A program made the position numbers and the translations under genes. Shown in pieces: positions 1 to 11,990 of a stretch of 64,000 nt of DNA (its first letter is position 1; every line of letters begins with the position of its first letter). This stretch comes from Persicaria tinctoria (Eukaryota; Streptophyta; Magnoliopsida; Caryophyllales; Polygonaceae). The DNA lies in NCBI GenBank assembly GCA_037127255.1, contig JBANSL010000004.1, positions 7,130,001 through 7,194,000 on the forward strand, given 5' to 3'. The notes under the pieces were generated by a model. It searched no databases. It was not told where the DNA came from and was given only the letters and a program-made list of their open reading frames with translations.

Positions 1-390
1 CAGAGAAGCCATCAACTTATGGTTTTCATCAGAAAGGCCTTGAAACAACTTCATAGAGTTGTCACTTGGACTGTCAAAAGCAGCATTTGCTCTAAACTGC
101 CCTTTCTTCGAGTCAATTGTGTACCTTGCTCCTCCCTGTGGCATGTATTTGCTCTTGGAGTGCCAGGATGGATAGCCAATCACCTTCCATCACTTGTCAA
201 CTGGGTGATTTTCATCACAGTGATGACATTTCTTCCTCCTAGATTGCTTAGGTTCATCTTTCTTTGAAGACTTTGTAAGACTCGAGGTTTTAAGAGGCGT
301 CAGCCCATGTCACCTAGCCTTTTGAGGTCCGTTGTTCTCACTTGGAGCTTGAAAAGGAAGAGCTCTTGTGACACTTCCAAGCCCAGAGTC

Positions 391-403
391 GGCTCTGATA
401 CCA
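391..403 (-). promoter_or_regulatory. primer binding site (tRNA-iMet) of the TRIM-like element
   Basis: TGGTATCAGAGCC on the minus strand is complementary to the 3' end of plant initiator tRNA-Met, the usual primer for plant copia and TRIM reverse transcription. It lies two bases inside the LTR boundary at 406. Confidence 0.75.
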
Positions 404-405
404 TC

Positions 406-579
406 TGTAAGATCCGGGGTCTTAAGAGGCGCCAACTCATGCCACCTAGCCTTCTCAGGTTCATTGTCCTCACTTGAAGCCCGAAAAGGAAGAGCTCTTG
501 TGACATGGGTAGAGCTTGAATCACTTATAAATCACTCCCAACAGCCTTATGGTATCCGATGTGGGACGGGAGTGTTACA
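406..579 (-). repeat. LTR of the TRIM-like element (full copy)
   Basis: The 174-bp repeat has TG...CA ends on the minus strand. Its 3' 100 bp recurs at 274-373 with a modest number of substitutions, which shows the two are LTR copies rather than chance similarity. Confidence 0.65.
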
Positions 580-1498
580 TACTCAACATCTCTTGAATGA
601 TCTCTTTTTGACATTAAAGCAGCGGTGTCCGTCTTCACTCCAAGGTCCTTCATCTTGGAACTCACTTCATCTTGTGAGAGCAAGGAATGAGCCTGACTTG
701 CAGAAGGCAATGGAGTATGAAGAAGAAATTGTCGTCTTGCAGCAGCATACCGAGAGTTCAATCCCATCAGAAACTTCATGAGTTTCTCCTCGGATTTAGC
801 ATCTTAAATCTTGGTATTCAATCCACATTCACACCTTCCACAGGTGCACCTGATTGGTGGAATCAACCCAGACAATTGTTGTCAGTATCCTTCCAACTTC
901 GTGAAATACTCAGCAATGCCAGAAGATTGTTGTTCACACTCTTGCAACTCTTTCTTGAGTTGAAACGGCAAGGGACCATTCCTTTGCCCAAAACTCTTCG
1001 TGAGATCATCCCACATTTGTTTCGCACTATCAAATTCATCAAGAGTCGCATAGATTTCCTTAGAAACAATATTCATAATACAAGAGCAAACCATGTCATT
1101 ACATCTAGTCCACATAACAGAGTTTTCAACAGTTTCAACAAATCCTAATTTGTTATTCAGAGATAAAGCTTTCATCATAGCTTTCTTCCACCGACGAAAA
1201 TTCTCACCAGTTAACTGGATTGTAGTTAGAATCATACTGGAATTGTCCGACAGGTGAATGAACAAAGGATTCTGAAGATCTGCGCCTGTAATGAGCTCAG
1301 TTTGTTGTCGTTCTCGCTCGTGAGATTAGTTGTCAGCCATGGCTATCTCTCAGAGTACTAGCAAGAATGAACAGAAGTGAAATCGAAGAGAAAACCAAAA
1401 TGCGGAATCGAGAACTGAATCACTACAATTAATTCGATCGTTCAGAGGAAGAGCGAACAATCAAATCGAGGAGATCTCCTGCAGCTCTGATACCATAT

Positions 1499-1726
1499 TG
1501 ATTGAAAAAGATAAATCACACTAAAAAACACTCAGATTCAAAGAAGAAAAGAAAAACTAACCTCTCAAACATTAGACATGTTCATCTTCGAAAAGTCTCA
1601 CAGAGAGGCAAAACACCTCTATTTATGTTTTTTACAAAGAGGAAAGATGCTCCTAACAACCTACCCTCTTATTCTTCTAATTACACAAAATAACCACTAT
1701 TTCTATAAAGTCTCACAACAATAACA
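1499..1726 (-). repeat. 5' LTR of the decayed copia element (candidate ends)
   Basis: This stretch lies directly outside the primer binding site at 1484-1495, separated by three bases. On the minus strand it runs from TGTTATTG to a CA next to the PBS spacer. Only one copy is in the window, so the outer boundary rests on the TG start alone. Confidence 0.55.
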
Positions 1727-2550
1727 ATTAACACCTAGTCGGTTAAGTGAATTATATCAAGATGTTTTTCTTCATTAATATGTAAAAGTACCTAAAATAA
1801 ATACATCAAAACTAATTATCATCTTTAGTTCATATACTTGGAACACTTAAAACGCAATTTAAATGGAAATCTCATTATATAAAATATATATATATGAAAT
1901 AAAATGATTGCGACTTTAAATAGTTGATTTCTTAAAGTCACAAGTTAATATTATTGAAAAAAGCAATTGCAATATCATATTAAGTTATATATTAACTACA
2001 TAAAACAACACATGACTACCGATCATTCACTCGATTCATATCACAAAATTCATTTTATTTTGGCCAATAGGATCTAGAAAAGACAATTTAAATAAGTTGA
2101 TCGAAGGTACTGATTTGGTGGAGTGATAAGAGCCTAGTATCAATGTATCATGCCGCCATTCGATATATTTTTTAAATATTTTTGTCGAGTTCTTGTACGT
2201 CAATAAATAAATTAATATATGTTATCAAACTTAAGTGAGTGCACTTCATAGTGGAAATATTACTATATTGTAAGTTGCATAGATTGTCAAAAATCTTCAT
2301 CATGATTGGTCGCTACTGATATTTACCCTCACTTTCACAGTTTCACATAATAAAAATATATATTTGTGAAATATACTTATTTATTATTAAAATATCAATA
2401 TTAAAGACACATGTCCACATATACTTATTTATTATTAAAATATATATTTGTGTGAAATATACTTATTAACATAGTGAGTTCCTAATTTTATTTTACTAGG
2501 GATTTATATGTAAGAGATTCAAATACAACTAATGATCTTACCCTTTATTT
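1727..2550. other. AT-rich spacer without recognisable genes
   Basis: This is strongly AT-rich sequence with short repeated phrases (for example TATACTTATTTATTATTAAAATAT twice around 2370-2450, abbreviated here as an AT-rich direct repeat). I see no open frame of note, no RNA gene and no defined transposon ends. Confidence 0.6.
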
Positions 2551-2555
2551 AGTTT

Positions 2556-3542
2556 TGTGAAACCTAGATTCGTCTAGAAATCGGTTTTGGATAGCGGAAG
2601 CGACATAGATCTAAAACGATAAAGTAAGATCTAACGAAGAATCACAAGCAGAAGAACACTCAAGCAGTTTTACGTGGTTCGGTCAATGACCTACGTCCAC
2701 GGGGCCTCAAGAGTTGGTCGAATCCACTATAAGAGAGTTCGTACAAGGGATGATACAAGCAATGAAAGCAAGCAACCCTAATCTAACATGCATGTGAATT
2801 AGAGGTACAAGGAAGAAGAAGAAATCCCCCTGTATGGGATAAAACCAGAAGATCGATAGAGAAATCGATCTCTAGAACCCGAGATCTCAGAAGACGAGGA
2901 GAGCGGCCACCCAGGAGGACGCCGGAGCTCGATCCACCTTCCAGAGAAGCCACCAGCGACCTTCCTTCTCCGAGCGCTCAAGATCCGAAGGCAAGAGAAG
3001 GAGAGAAAGCTTCAAACCCTAGAAACCCTAATCGACGCAAGAGAGCGTTTGTGAGGAGAGAGAAGAGAGCAGGTGAAGTGTGTGGCGTACAGTGAAGGAA
3101 GCGAGGCTTTATAGCTAGGTCAAGCGCCCAACCTCAAAACGCAGAGCTTCGACTTAAGGAGGTAGGGTTTGAGCAGGCTCCGTGTCCATGGGCTACCAAG
3201 CTCATCCGAGCTCCTGGATCCTTGGGCCGAGTAATGGGCTAAGGCCCAATACCAGGTAACATCTTGTTCTTCCTTATCATACCTTATACATAATATATTA
3301 TATAGTATTGTTGTATACACAAATGTTAACTCCGCTATAGTAAGGTCCCGTTAGAGGATCAAGTCTAAATAGACTCAATACGACTCAGTCGAGACGCATA
3401 CCTATAGTGCAACATGTGTATATAATATATACTATAATATACCTGTATAATGCATCATACACACATACATGTCCAAAGCAAACATATAAACAATATTACA
3501 TGCCAAATGGAAAACTTAGGAAAGTAAACACATATCATTACA
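2556..3542 (-). repeat. 3' LTR of the complete copia element
   Basis: The sequence has TG...CA ends (TGTGAAACC to CATTACA) and matches 8212-9198 along its whole length. A TATAAAG promoter motif on the minus strand lies at 3107-3113, inside the repeat. Small open frames inside it (such as 2799-2981) recur identically in the other LTR and are not genes. Confidence 0.96.
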
Positions 3543-3654
3543 AACACCCCTCTACTTTTCTAAGTCTTGCACTGGGCAGACTCAGACTCAACATATAAGT
3601 GGATTCTTCCCGGCCAGGTCCGTCCTCAGCCCAAGCATACATCACACACAGAGA

Positions 3655-6600
3655 TCACTCAAGTTCCTCCAAGTGGAGGAAGTTCCTGCAAAACACAAAT
3701 TTATCATGAGGGACAATTTTAGTGCCAAAATCTGCAGGATTAAGTCTACCATCAATTTTCTTAACATGAATGATGTTATCTTCAACTTTTTCACGAATGA
3801 AATGGTATCTAACATCAATATGTTTAGTACGCTCATGGTACATGGGATCTCTACACAAATATAGAGCACTTTGGCTATCTATATGCAGCACAGATGTATA
3901 ATGCTTCAATTCCACTTCCTTCAAAACACCCTGTAGCCAGATAGCCTCTTTACAGGCCTCTGTTGCTGCAATGTACTCAGCTTCAGTGGAAGATAATGCA
4001 ACTATAGGCTGTTGTTGGGACTTCCAGGAAATACAATTACCTGCCCATGTATAAACATAGGAAGTAATAGATTTCCTAGTGTCCTTGTTACTAGCATAGT
4101 CAGCATCAACAAAGCCATGTAATTCAGATGCAGAAGTATGCTCAGAATATAACAATGACAGATTAACAGAGCCAAGCAAGTATTTCAACAAGTATTTCAT
4201 GGATAACCAGTGCTTCTCAGAAGGATTAGACATGAATCTACTTAAAGTACTGATAGCAAATGCCAGATCAGGCCTAGTACAGATCATGGAGTACATAACA
4301 GACCCAACAGCAGCATCATATGGTATAGACTTCATATTTTTCATCTCAATAGCAGACAAGACATCTTTAGACTTAGTTAAATCAAGATGAGGACCTAGAG
4401 GAATGTTATTCACTTTGTCACCAGAAATATGAAATCTATCAAGCACCTTATGAATGTAATCACATTGATGCAACCATAATTTCTTATGCTTTCTATCTCT
4501 AAGAATGGACATTCCTAAAATTTTCTTAGCAACACCCAAATCTTTCATGTCAAAATGCTTCTGCAAGTTCTTTTTAATATCTAAGATGCAATCTTTAGAT
4601 TTAGAAATCAAAAGAATATCATCAACATATAAAAGCACATAAGCTGTAGGACCATTTCTTTTAACACCTTTAAAATACAAGCATGTATCAAACTTACTTC
4701 TCTTAAACCCTAAACTGAATCTCATACATCTATCAAACTTAATGTTCCATTGTCTAGGAGACTGTTTAAGACCATAGATAGACTTGTTCAGCAGGCAAGC
4801 ATAGTTAGGATGCATAGAATCAACAAAGCCCTTAGGCTGTCTCATGTATATAGTCTCATCCAAATCACCATGCAAGAAAGCAGTTTTAACATCCATTTGC
4901 TCAAGTTCAAAATCATGCACAACAGTCATAGCAAGTAAGAGTCTAAGAGTCTTATACTTAACCACAGGAGCAAAGATTTCATTATAGTCTTCACCCTCTC
5001 TTTGGGTGAAACCTTTAGCAACAAGCCTGGCTTTATATCTAGGTGGATCAGATTTAGATACACCATCTTTAAGCTTAAAAATCCATTTGCAATCAATAAG
5101 TCTTGCATTTTCAGGTTTAGCAACTAAAGTCCAGGTTTGGTTAACCCTCATAGACTCAATCTCTTCATCCATGGCCCTTTTCCAATTTCTATAGTGAGCA
5201 CACCTTAAAGCCTGTTCATAAGTGTCAGGTGTAAATGATTTAACCACATCAGAAACAAGGCAAGCAAACTCAACAATGTTATTTATGAACCTTTTATTTG
5301 GAATGACAGTCCTAGGACTCCTATCCCTAGTCAACTGCCAATCAGTGAGATCATGTCTTTCAGCTACTGAAGAACTAGAGGAACCAGAACCAGAAGCAGG
5401 CACAGACTCATCAATCATATCCTCATCCACAGAAATAGGAGAAACAGAAGAGGAAGGCAAAACAGCAGGTTCAATAACAGGTTCATTAGCTTCCCCACCC
5501 AATTGGTGAGGTTGCACAATCACAGAATCAGAAGGGGTAGAAACAGAAGAGAGAGTAAGAGGAGGGGAGGGAGAATAACCAGTATCAAACTCATCATCAT
5601 AGTCAGTTTCAATGTTCTTAGGAACATAGAATTGATCACCATTGTGTTCCTGCAAGTTAGTATCATGTACAGTAGGAACAGAAGTCATTTTAAAGTGAAA
5701 CTCATTCTCATTAAAAATAACATTCCTACTCACAATAGTCTTATAAGCTCCAGGTTGAACAAGTAATAGTTTATAACCCTTAACACCTTGGGGATATCCC
5801 AGTAGGACACACTTTTGTGACCTGGGATTCAACTTGCCTTGGTTAATGTATGAATATACAGTGCAACCAAAAGGCTTAAGATGATCAAGGTGGGGTTTTC
5901 TTTTATACCACAGTTCATAAGGAGTCTTAAAATCAATCACAGAAGAAGGGGTTCTATTTATCAAATATGCAGCAGTCATAACAGCTTCACCCCACAAAGA
6001 ATGCTTTAAACCAGAGGAAATAAGCATGCATCTAGCCTTTTCAAGAAGAGTCATGTTCATCCTCTCAGCAGTACCATTCTGCTGGGGAGTTCCAGGTATT
6101 GTCAAGTGTCTCTTAATGCCTTGTTGTTTACAATAAGCATCAAATGAGGAATTACAAAATTCAAGACCATTGTCAGTTTTTAAGCACTTAACAAACAAGC
6201 CAGTTTCCTTTTCAACCATGGATTTCCAATGTTTAAAAGTTTCAAAAGCTTCATCTTTAGTTTTCAACAAGAACACCCAAACTTTTCTACTGTAATGATC
6301 AATTAAGGACATAAAATACCTTTTCAAACCAACAGTAGATATTTGGGCAGGGCCCCATAGATCAGAATGAACATAATCCAAAGGAGCAGTTGAAACAAAA
6401 GCAGATGATTTGAAACTTTTTCTAGTATGCTTACCTAAAACACAGTTTTCACATAATTCAATGGAACATGGTTTAGCAGGAATAACACCAGACTTATACA
6501 GATTCTCAAGACATTTATTACCAATATGACCTAACCTAACATGCCATAACATAGAATCATGCATAGACATAGGCTTATCAATGGCAGTAAAAGTAGTAGC

Positions 6601-7897
6601 AGAGGAATTCACAATAGGAGTAGCAATCAGTTCATATAAGCCAGCCTTTCTCAAGCATTTAATCACAGGTTTACCATCCTTAGTGACAATCCTCACACCA
6701 TCAGAACTGTACACATCATATTTTAATTCCTCAAGAGCACTTTCAGACAATAAGTTTCTTCTCAGATCAAGCACCCATTTAACATCCTTTATAACCCTAA
6801 CAACATTGTCAAACATTCTCAAAGCAACTGAACCAATACCTTTAATTTTAAGCACAGAATGATCACCAAGCATGATAGTACCAACATCATAACATTTAAG
6901 GTCAGAAAACCAAGATTTATGAAAGGTAGCATGCATAGTACATCCAGAATTTAAAATCCAAGCATTTGAGTCACCAGAATTTAACAAAGCAAGAACTTCA
7001 TGAGTATAATAAGGATGAGATTCAAGCACAGCAGAAACATTAGGCTTTTTACCAGCAAGCCTTTCATCTTTCTTCCTCTTAAAGCAATGTTTCTCAATGT
7101 GACCAGATTTAGAGCAGTAAGAACACATAAGGTGAGATTTATCAGGTTTACCATTTTGATGATTTTCAGTTTTACTGGAATCCTTTTGAGGTGGTTTATT
7201 GTTGCCATTGTTGTTATTATTCTTATTGCCTTTAAACCTACCTCTAGCAACAAGCACTTCATTCTTGTTATCAGGTTTATGGTCAGACTTAAGCTCAAAC
7301 TTGTTTTTAAAGACCCTTAAAGCATCATTTTTCTGAATAATGGATTCAAGAATAACTTTCTTTTCCAATTTATCAGTATTGTATTGCACAACATCTTTAA
7401 AAGTGTCAAATTGAGCAGGTAAAGAATTTAACAACAAAACACATTGCTGAGTTTCCTCAACTTTTTCACCACATCTTTCCAAATCTTGCAGAATAGTCAA
7501 AAACTTATCAAGATTATCAGATAAGGGGCAGGAAACATCCATCTTGAAATTAAACAGTTTATTGAACAAGTTAACACGAGAAGGGAGAGATTTTACCAAG
7601 TATAAACTTTCCAAACCTTCCCAAAGCTTATCAGCAGTGTCAAAATTCAATACCTTTCTAGCAACTTCGTCACTTAAGCGAAGCATCACTTCACTGTGAG
7701 CCTGTTGATCAGTTTCAAATATTTTTTTCCTTTGAAGTCCCTTCTGGAAATTTGTTGGTTACAGCAACCCAACATTTTTCCTTAATCAGAATAGCCTTCA
7801 TCTTCAATTGCCACATAGCAAAGTCAGTGTGGCCATTAAAAGGCTTCAGATAAGTGCCTTTATCACCCATAGCTGCTGTATTGTACCTGTAAGACAA
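3655..7897 (-). CDS. copia gag-pol polyprotein, one frameshift in gag
   Basis: The main frame (7689-3655, 1344 residues) holds, in order: the UBN2-type gag core; a CCHC zinc knuckle CSYCSKSGHIEKHC (residues 189-202); the protease motif at 245-250; an integrase with the HHCC finger (H383, H388, C413, C416) and DDE residues (D443, D506, E542); a reverse transcriptase with YVDD at 1021-1024; and RNase H (D1195, E1236, D1271). The gag N-terminus is in another frame (7897-7715; the likely start is MGDKGTYLKPF at 7870). The two join across a run of seven T on the plus strand (7722-7728), so a one-base length change there explains the break. The protease active site reads N-S-G instead of the expected D-S-G (codon 6951-6949, AAT). 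The element is thus probably not autonomous as it stands. Confidence 0.93.
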
Positions 7898-8196
7898 CTT
7901 AAACAGTTAGTAAGTGATTTAAAGAGCACAAAAGCGATTCAAGAAAATACGAATCTAACAGTGCAACTAAAGATCCTATCAAGCCAAGTAAAAACAAGCA
8001 AACTCGAAGATCAGAAGCACCAAAACACAAGATCCAAGCACAGAAGCCCTAGATCTAGCAAACAAGGGTGTGGTACGTCGTGTAGGGGGGGTGCTGCACC
8101 AGCGATGTCGCCTTTTAGGTCAGCCCGAGGCCCTACACCCGTTCCCTATCCCTAGAACTCAACAATGAGCCAGGAAATCAAGAACGCGACAGCCAA

Positions 8197-8208
8197 GCTC
8201 TGATACCA
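8197..8208 (-). promoter_or_regulatory. primer binding site (tRNA-iMet) of the complete copia element
   Basis: TGGTATCAGAGC on the minus strand is complementary to initiator tRNA-Met and is three bases from the 5' LTR edge at 8212. Confidence 0.9.
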
Positions 8209-8211
8209 CGT

Positions 8212-9198
8212 TGTGAAACCTAGATTCGTCTAGAAATCGGTTTTGGATAGCGGAAGCGACATAGATCTAAAACGATAAAGTAAGATCTAACGAAGAATCA
8301 CAAGCAGAAGAACACTCAAGCAGTTTTACGTGGTTCGGTCAATGACCTACGTCCACGGGGCCTCAAGAGTTGGCCGAATCCACTATAAGAGAGTTCGTAC
8401 AAGGGATGATACAAGCAATGAAAGCAAGCAACCCTAATCTAACATGCATGTGAATCAGAGGTACAAGGAAGAAGAAGAAATCCCCCTGTATGGGATAAAA
8501 CCAGAAGATCGATAGAGAAATCGATCTCTAGAACCCGAGATCTCAGAAGACGAGGAGAGCGGCCACCCAGGAGGACGCCGAAGCTCGATCCACCTTCCAG
8601 AGAAGCCACCAGCGACCTTCCTTCTCCGAGCGCTCAAGATCCGAAGGCAAGAGAAGGAGAGAAAGCTCCAAACCCTAGAAACCCTAATCGGCGCAAGAGA
8701 GCGTTTGTGAGGAGAGAGAAGAGAGCAGGTGAAGTGTGTGGCGTACAGTGAAGGAAGCGAGGCTTTATAGCTAGGTCAAGCGCCCAACCTCAAAACACAG
8801 AGCTTCGACTTAAGGAGATAGGGTTTGAGCGGGCTCCGTGTCCATGGGCTACCAAGCTCATCCGAGCTCCTGGATCCTTGGGCCGAGTAATGGGCTAAGG
8901 CCCAATACCAGGTAACATCTTGTTCTTCCTTATCATACCTTATACATAATATATTATATAGTATTGTTATATACACAAATGTTAACTCCGCTATAGTAAG
9001 GTCCCGTTAGAGGATCAAGTCTAAATAGACTCAATACGACTCAGTCGAGACGCATACCTATAGTGCAACATGTGTATATAATATATACTATAATATACCT
9101 GTATAATGCATCATACACACATACATGTCCAAAACAAACATATAAACAATATTACATGCCAAATGGAAAACTTAGGAAAGTAAACACATATCATTACA
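8212..9198 (-). repeat. 5' LTR of the complete copia element, with its promoter
   Basis: This is the upstream LTR in the direction of transcription, lying three bases outside the primer binding site. TATAAAG on the minus strand at 8763-8769 is the likely core promoter driving the element. It has the same length as 2556-3542, with about ten differences. Confidence 0.96.
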
Positions 9199-9203
9199 AG
9201 TTT

Positions 9204-11467
9204 ATTTAAAATTAGTGAAAGTGTTATGCTTTCATAGATTCCTATACACTAAAAACAATTTAAAATCTTAAAAGGGAATTTTGATTTGATTCTATATGCC
9301 AATGCATTGGACACACTGTACACATATACAGTACTTGGTACTTTGAAAGCATTTAAATTCTGATTGCTTTGATATGCATAAAAGAAAGATCGAGGAACAC
9401 CAAAATATGATTATATTATAAAAAAGAATAGGGATTCATTCCTAGACAACAAACTCGTGTCACTCTTTCATAGAAATTTAGGATGAGAATGGTATATTGA
9501 TAAATGTAATAATAATAAATAAAAGAAAGCTTTTCTTTTGATTTTTTTTTCTTGTATATTAAATCAATACACCGGTAATTTTTACCGGATACACCTGACA
9601 CCTCTAATAGGTCCGTAACTTATCGTGGAGCCTTATAAACTCACTAGCGGTCCCACTTCATGATTAAAAATAAAATAAAAAAAGAGATTCACAACTTGTT
9701 GCGGATATTTTAGCGGTGTATCCAGTAAAAATTACTGGTGTATTTAGTTTTCTCGTAAATCAAACTAATAACTAGAGTATAAGAACAAGTGTTTATGGTA
9801 AATCTTACTAAGGGTGTGTTTGAAAAAGGATTATTTTTTAGGAGGTGGAGATACTTTTTAGGGTAGAGGGATGAAGGTTATGTTTTCCCGTCGGATTTTT
9901 TTAAGGGGTGAAGATATATTTTATGGGGTGGAAAAGGATGGAGATTAATTTCGCAAAATATCTCGTATGATGTTTGGTTAATTGAAGATTATTTAAGGTG
10001 GAAATGATATGTAAAATACTCATATTACCCTCAATCAACCATAAATTCATATCATTCTCATCACCAATATCCAGCAATAGCACTTCGATCGTGATTGGGG
10101 GCTCTGAAATTGAAAGCAGCCTCCGCCATCATCGTCTGCCCCCTTCTGTTCGGCCGACTGCTTCCTCCCGTCGGCGGCGGAGAGCGCCACTCCGCCCAGG
10201 CATCCCAAGCGCCGTCGATTCTTCTATGTTTGCTGCTCAGACAACCTAACTCCATCGACGTGACGCATGTTAGCATCCTTCTACTCCCCCCCCCCCCCCC
10301 CACCTCCTAGCTAGTCTCCCCCTGCCTGTGCATTTGTGATTTGTACAATACACATAAATTGTATGACCAGATGTCGACGACTGAGATCGCAGGGGCAATT
10401 TTCGGAGGTCCTATCTCCTCCTCTACCGATCTTGAGCTTCCATCGCCGGTTCCCGCCTTCAATCGCGTTTTCCGCTGCTTCCTCTTCCTCATCTCGATCT
10501 TACATAGCCCTCGCTGCAGATTGGAGAGGGGAGGACAATTTCAAGATCTCACACATCTCCACCCCCGTCCACCTACCCCCACCCCCAAGGTGGGAAAAAT
10601 CGTCCACCTCCACCCTCGATTCGCCGCCCACTCCCACTCCCTTCATCTCCTACCAAACGGTACGTGCCTCCTCCTCTACCCCCACCCTCTCCATCCCATT
10701 CATCTCTTTAGGGTGTGTTTTCCTCACCCAAATTTTAAGAGGTGGAAGGGGGTGGAGGTAGGGCTGATTTTACTACCTTGAGGGGGGTAGATAGAGGAGG
10801 TGGAAGATCTCCTCCACCTCTTCCACCCCTTTAATGATGTATTGCAGAAAAAAGGCACTTAATGATTGCAGGAAAACATTCTTGAAAATTATTTTTAGGG
10901 ATGGACGGGGTGAAGATTATTCATTTATTTGGAGAAAATAATCCTTACGTATTAGGTTGAGTAGGGATGGGTGGTGTAAGACTCTTGAGGTAAATGTACG
11001 AGATGCCCTTCATTTTCTATTGGAAAAGATTAAAATGCCCCTGAGATTCCCCCTTCCTTTGTTCACTGCTTTCTCTACCAAATATGTTCATTATACCAGA
11101 TCTCACTCCTTCCCCTAGCTTGTGCCTGAATCGATGCTGAATTTGTCACGCCTCTCTCACTCCTCGCTTCCTTGTACCTGAATCAACGCCGACTACAACC
11201 ACCACTCTCTCCGACTCCAGTCACTGCTCTCTCCGATCCGTAGACAACAACCACCGCTCTCTCCGACTACACGGTCAAGCACCACACCACGGGCATCGTC
11301 AATGACGCCACCGCCGCTGGTGCCGGATCTGAGGATTTCGAGGCAGTTGTCAACTTGTTCATGGCGAGGGGGCAGATTCCCATTGCGACCTGTTTCTGGT
11401 CTTCGATTGAGTGGGAATCGAGTTCTCAAACAAGCTGGCGGGTCAGGGATTGAGCAATCATTTATTA
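9204..11467. other. spacer with repeat fragments and a C16 run, no convincing gene
   Basis: Several open frames of 60-146 codons around 9998-10781 have no recognisable domain and overlap each other, so I do not call them. The sequence contains paired phrases such as AGGGTGTGTTT (about 9810 and 10709) and AGGTGGA stretches, typical of decayed DNA transposons. A run of 16 C occupies 10286-10301. A 30-bp inverted repeat at 9566-9744 is listed separately. A frame at 11302-11526 has no family signature. Confidence 0.5.
9566..9744. repeat. short inverted-repeat element (MITE-like)
   Basis: Arms at 9566-9595 and 9715-9744 are reverse complements at 28 of 30 positions, starting AATACACC and ending GGTGTATT. 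Each arm is also partly self-complementary (ACCGGTAATTTTTACCGG). The 119-bp spacer has no coding capacity. I could not find a clean target duplication, so the transposon class is unknown. Confidence 0.55.
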
Positions 11468-11852
11468 GAGCATCCACACCCATAAACTGTGTTGCTCAAG
11501 CAAATGGTGGGTCCAAAAGCAAATAATGCTTCAAGCAATTTTTTGTTCAAGTAAAACAAATTTTCACACACTCATTGCTAAGGCAAATGACATCTAAATG
11601 ACTAAAACCCATTTATATAAATAAAAACAAAACAAAAGGCAAAAAAGAAGGACAAGATATTACTACTTGCTCAAGCAAGTGATGAAGCAAATTTTGCTTG
11701 AGTGATTAGTGGAGCAAATGCAAATGTTTGATTGCTCAAGCAATTCAAGACCGGTTGTGCAAGATCCAAAATGATTTTGCTTGAGCAAATTAATAGGACC
11801 CCACCAAATGCTAAAGCAAATGGGGTGGTTTTGCTCCCCAGTGCGACTGCTC
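11468..11852. mobile_element. PIF/Harbinger-like MITE (TTA target duplication)
   Basis: The left end GAGCATCCACACC and the right end (read inward) GAGCAGTCGCACT form imperfect terminal inverted repeats, with TTA directly outside both (11465-11467 and 11853-11855). A 3-bp TTA/TAA duplication is typical of PIF/Harbinger elements. The interior is rich in TTGCTCAAGCAA-type palindromes and has no frame. The left end closely matches that of the element at 16934-17364. Confidence 0.65.
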
Positions 11853-11990
11853 TTATATTTGTTTCATCAATTAATTGAGTAAAATTTGCTTGAACAACTA
11901 GTGTGCGCAAAAAACAATTAAGAATTTCATTTACTCAAAATAAAATTTGATTCCATCCCAATATTTGCTTAAACAAATCCAATTTACGAG

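Larger units (their letters stand above)
274..579 (-). mobile_element. TRIM-like miniature LTR element inside copia gag
   Basis: On the minus strand a 174-bp LTR (579 to 406) starts TGTAACACTCCCG and ends CTTACA. A two-base spacer and a perfect tRNA-iMet primer binding site (403-391) follow, then about 17 bases, then a second LTR copy lacking its first 70-odd bases (373 to 274), also ending CTTACA. No coding capacity is present, so this matches a TRIM (terminal-repeat retrotransposon in miniature). The flanking five bases (269-273 and 580-584) are similar but not identical, so the target duplication is not clean. Confidence 0.7.
1..1340 (-). pseudogene. copia gag polyprotein, broken (UBN2-type gag plus zinc knuckle)
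   Basis: Reading from an ATG at 1340, the frame gives a copia gag N-terminus (LTGENFRRWKKAMMKAL at about 1210-1160, then MWDDLTKSFGQRN). Codon 5 is already a stop (TAA at about 1326). A second block (779-525) continues gag with FLMGLNSRYAAAR and PLPSASQAHSLLSQDE. The protein is then interrupted by the small LTR element at 274-579. Beyond it, 267-1 has the zinc-knuckle and GYPSWHSKSKY region, where the last cysteine of the CCHC box has become TGA. Gag would have formed the retrotransposon particle. Its codon 5 stop, the insertion and the lost cysteine codon mark it as dead. Family assignment is by motif pattern. Confidence 0.8.
1..1726 (-). mobile_element. Ty1/copia element, 5' part (LTR, PBS and gag), decayed, cut by window edge
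   Basis: Read on the minus strand this is the start of a copia retrotransposon: a candidate LTR (1499-1726), a tRNA-iMet primer binding site (1484-1495, GCTCTGATACCA on the plus strand), then gag running down to position 1. The gag zinc-knuckle region reaches the left edge, so protease, integrase and reverse transcriptase would lie outside the window. A small second LTR element (274-579) sits inside gag. The outer LTR start at 1726 is a best guess from a TGTTATTG start; 1720 is also possible. The other LTR is not visible, so its age cannot be estimated. Confidence 0.8.
2556..9198 (-). mobile_element. complete Ty1/copia retrotransposon with 987-bp LTRs
   Basis: Two LTRs of equal length (2556-3542 and 8212-9198) flank an internal region with gag-pol on the minus strand. 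The five bases AGTTT occur just outside both ends (2551-2555 and 9199-9203), a perfect target-site duplication. The primer binding site is at 8197-8208 and a purine-rich tract abuts the 3' LTR on the minus strand (3543-3560). By eye the LTRs differ at about ten positions, all transitions, or roughly 1 percent, so the insertion is fairly recent. Coding capacity is almost intact but two lesions are visible: a frameshift in gag (7722-7728) and a protease active-site change (codon at 6949-6951). Confidence 0.97.

Noticed and set aside
2799..2981. 60-codon frame repeated identically at 8455-8637
   Set aside because: Both copies lie in the LTRs of the complete copia element; the duplication is the LTR pair, not a gene family.
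10336..10781. Two overlapping plus-strand frames of 141 and 146 codons
   Set aside because: They share no domain pattern, overlap in different frames, and lie in repeat-derived pyrimidine-rich DNA.
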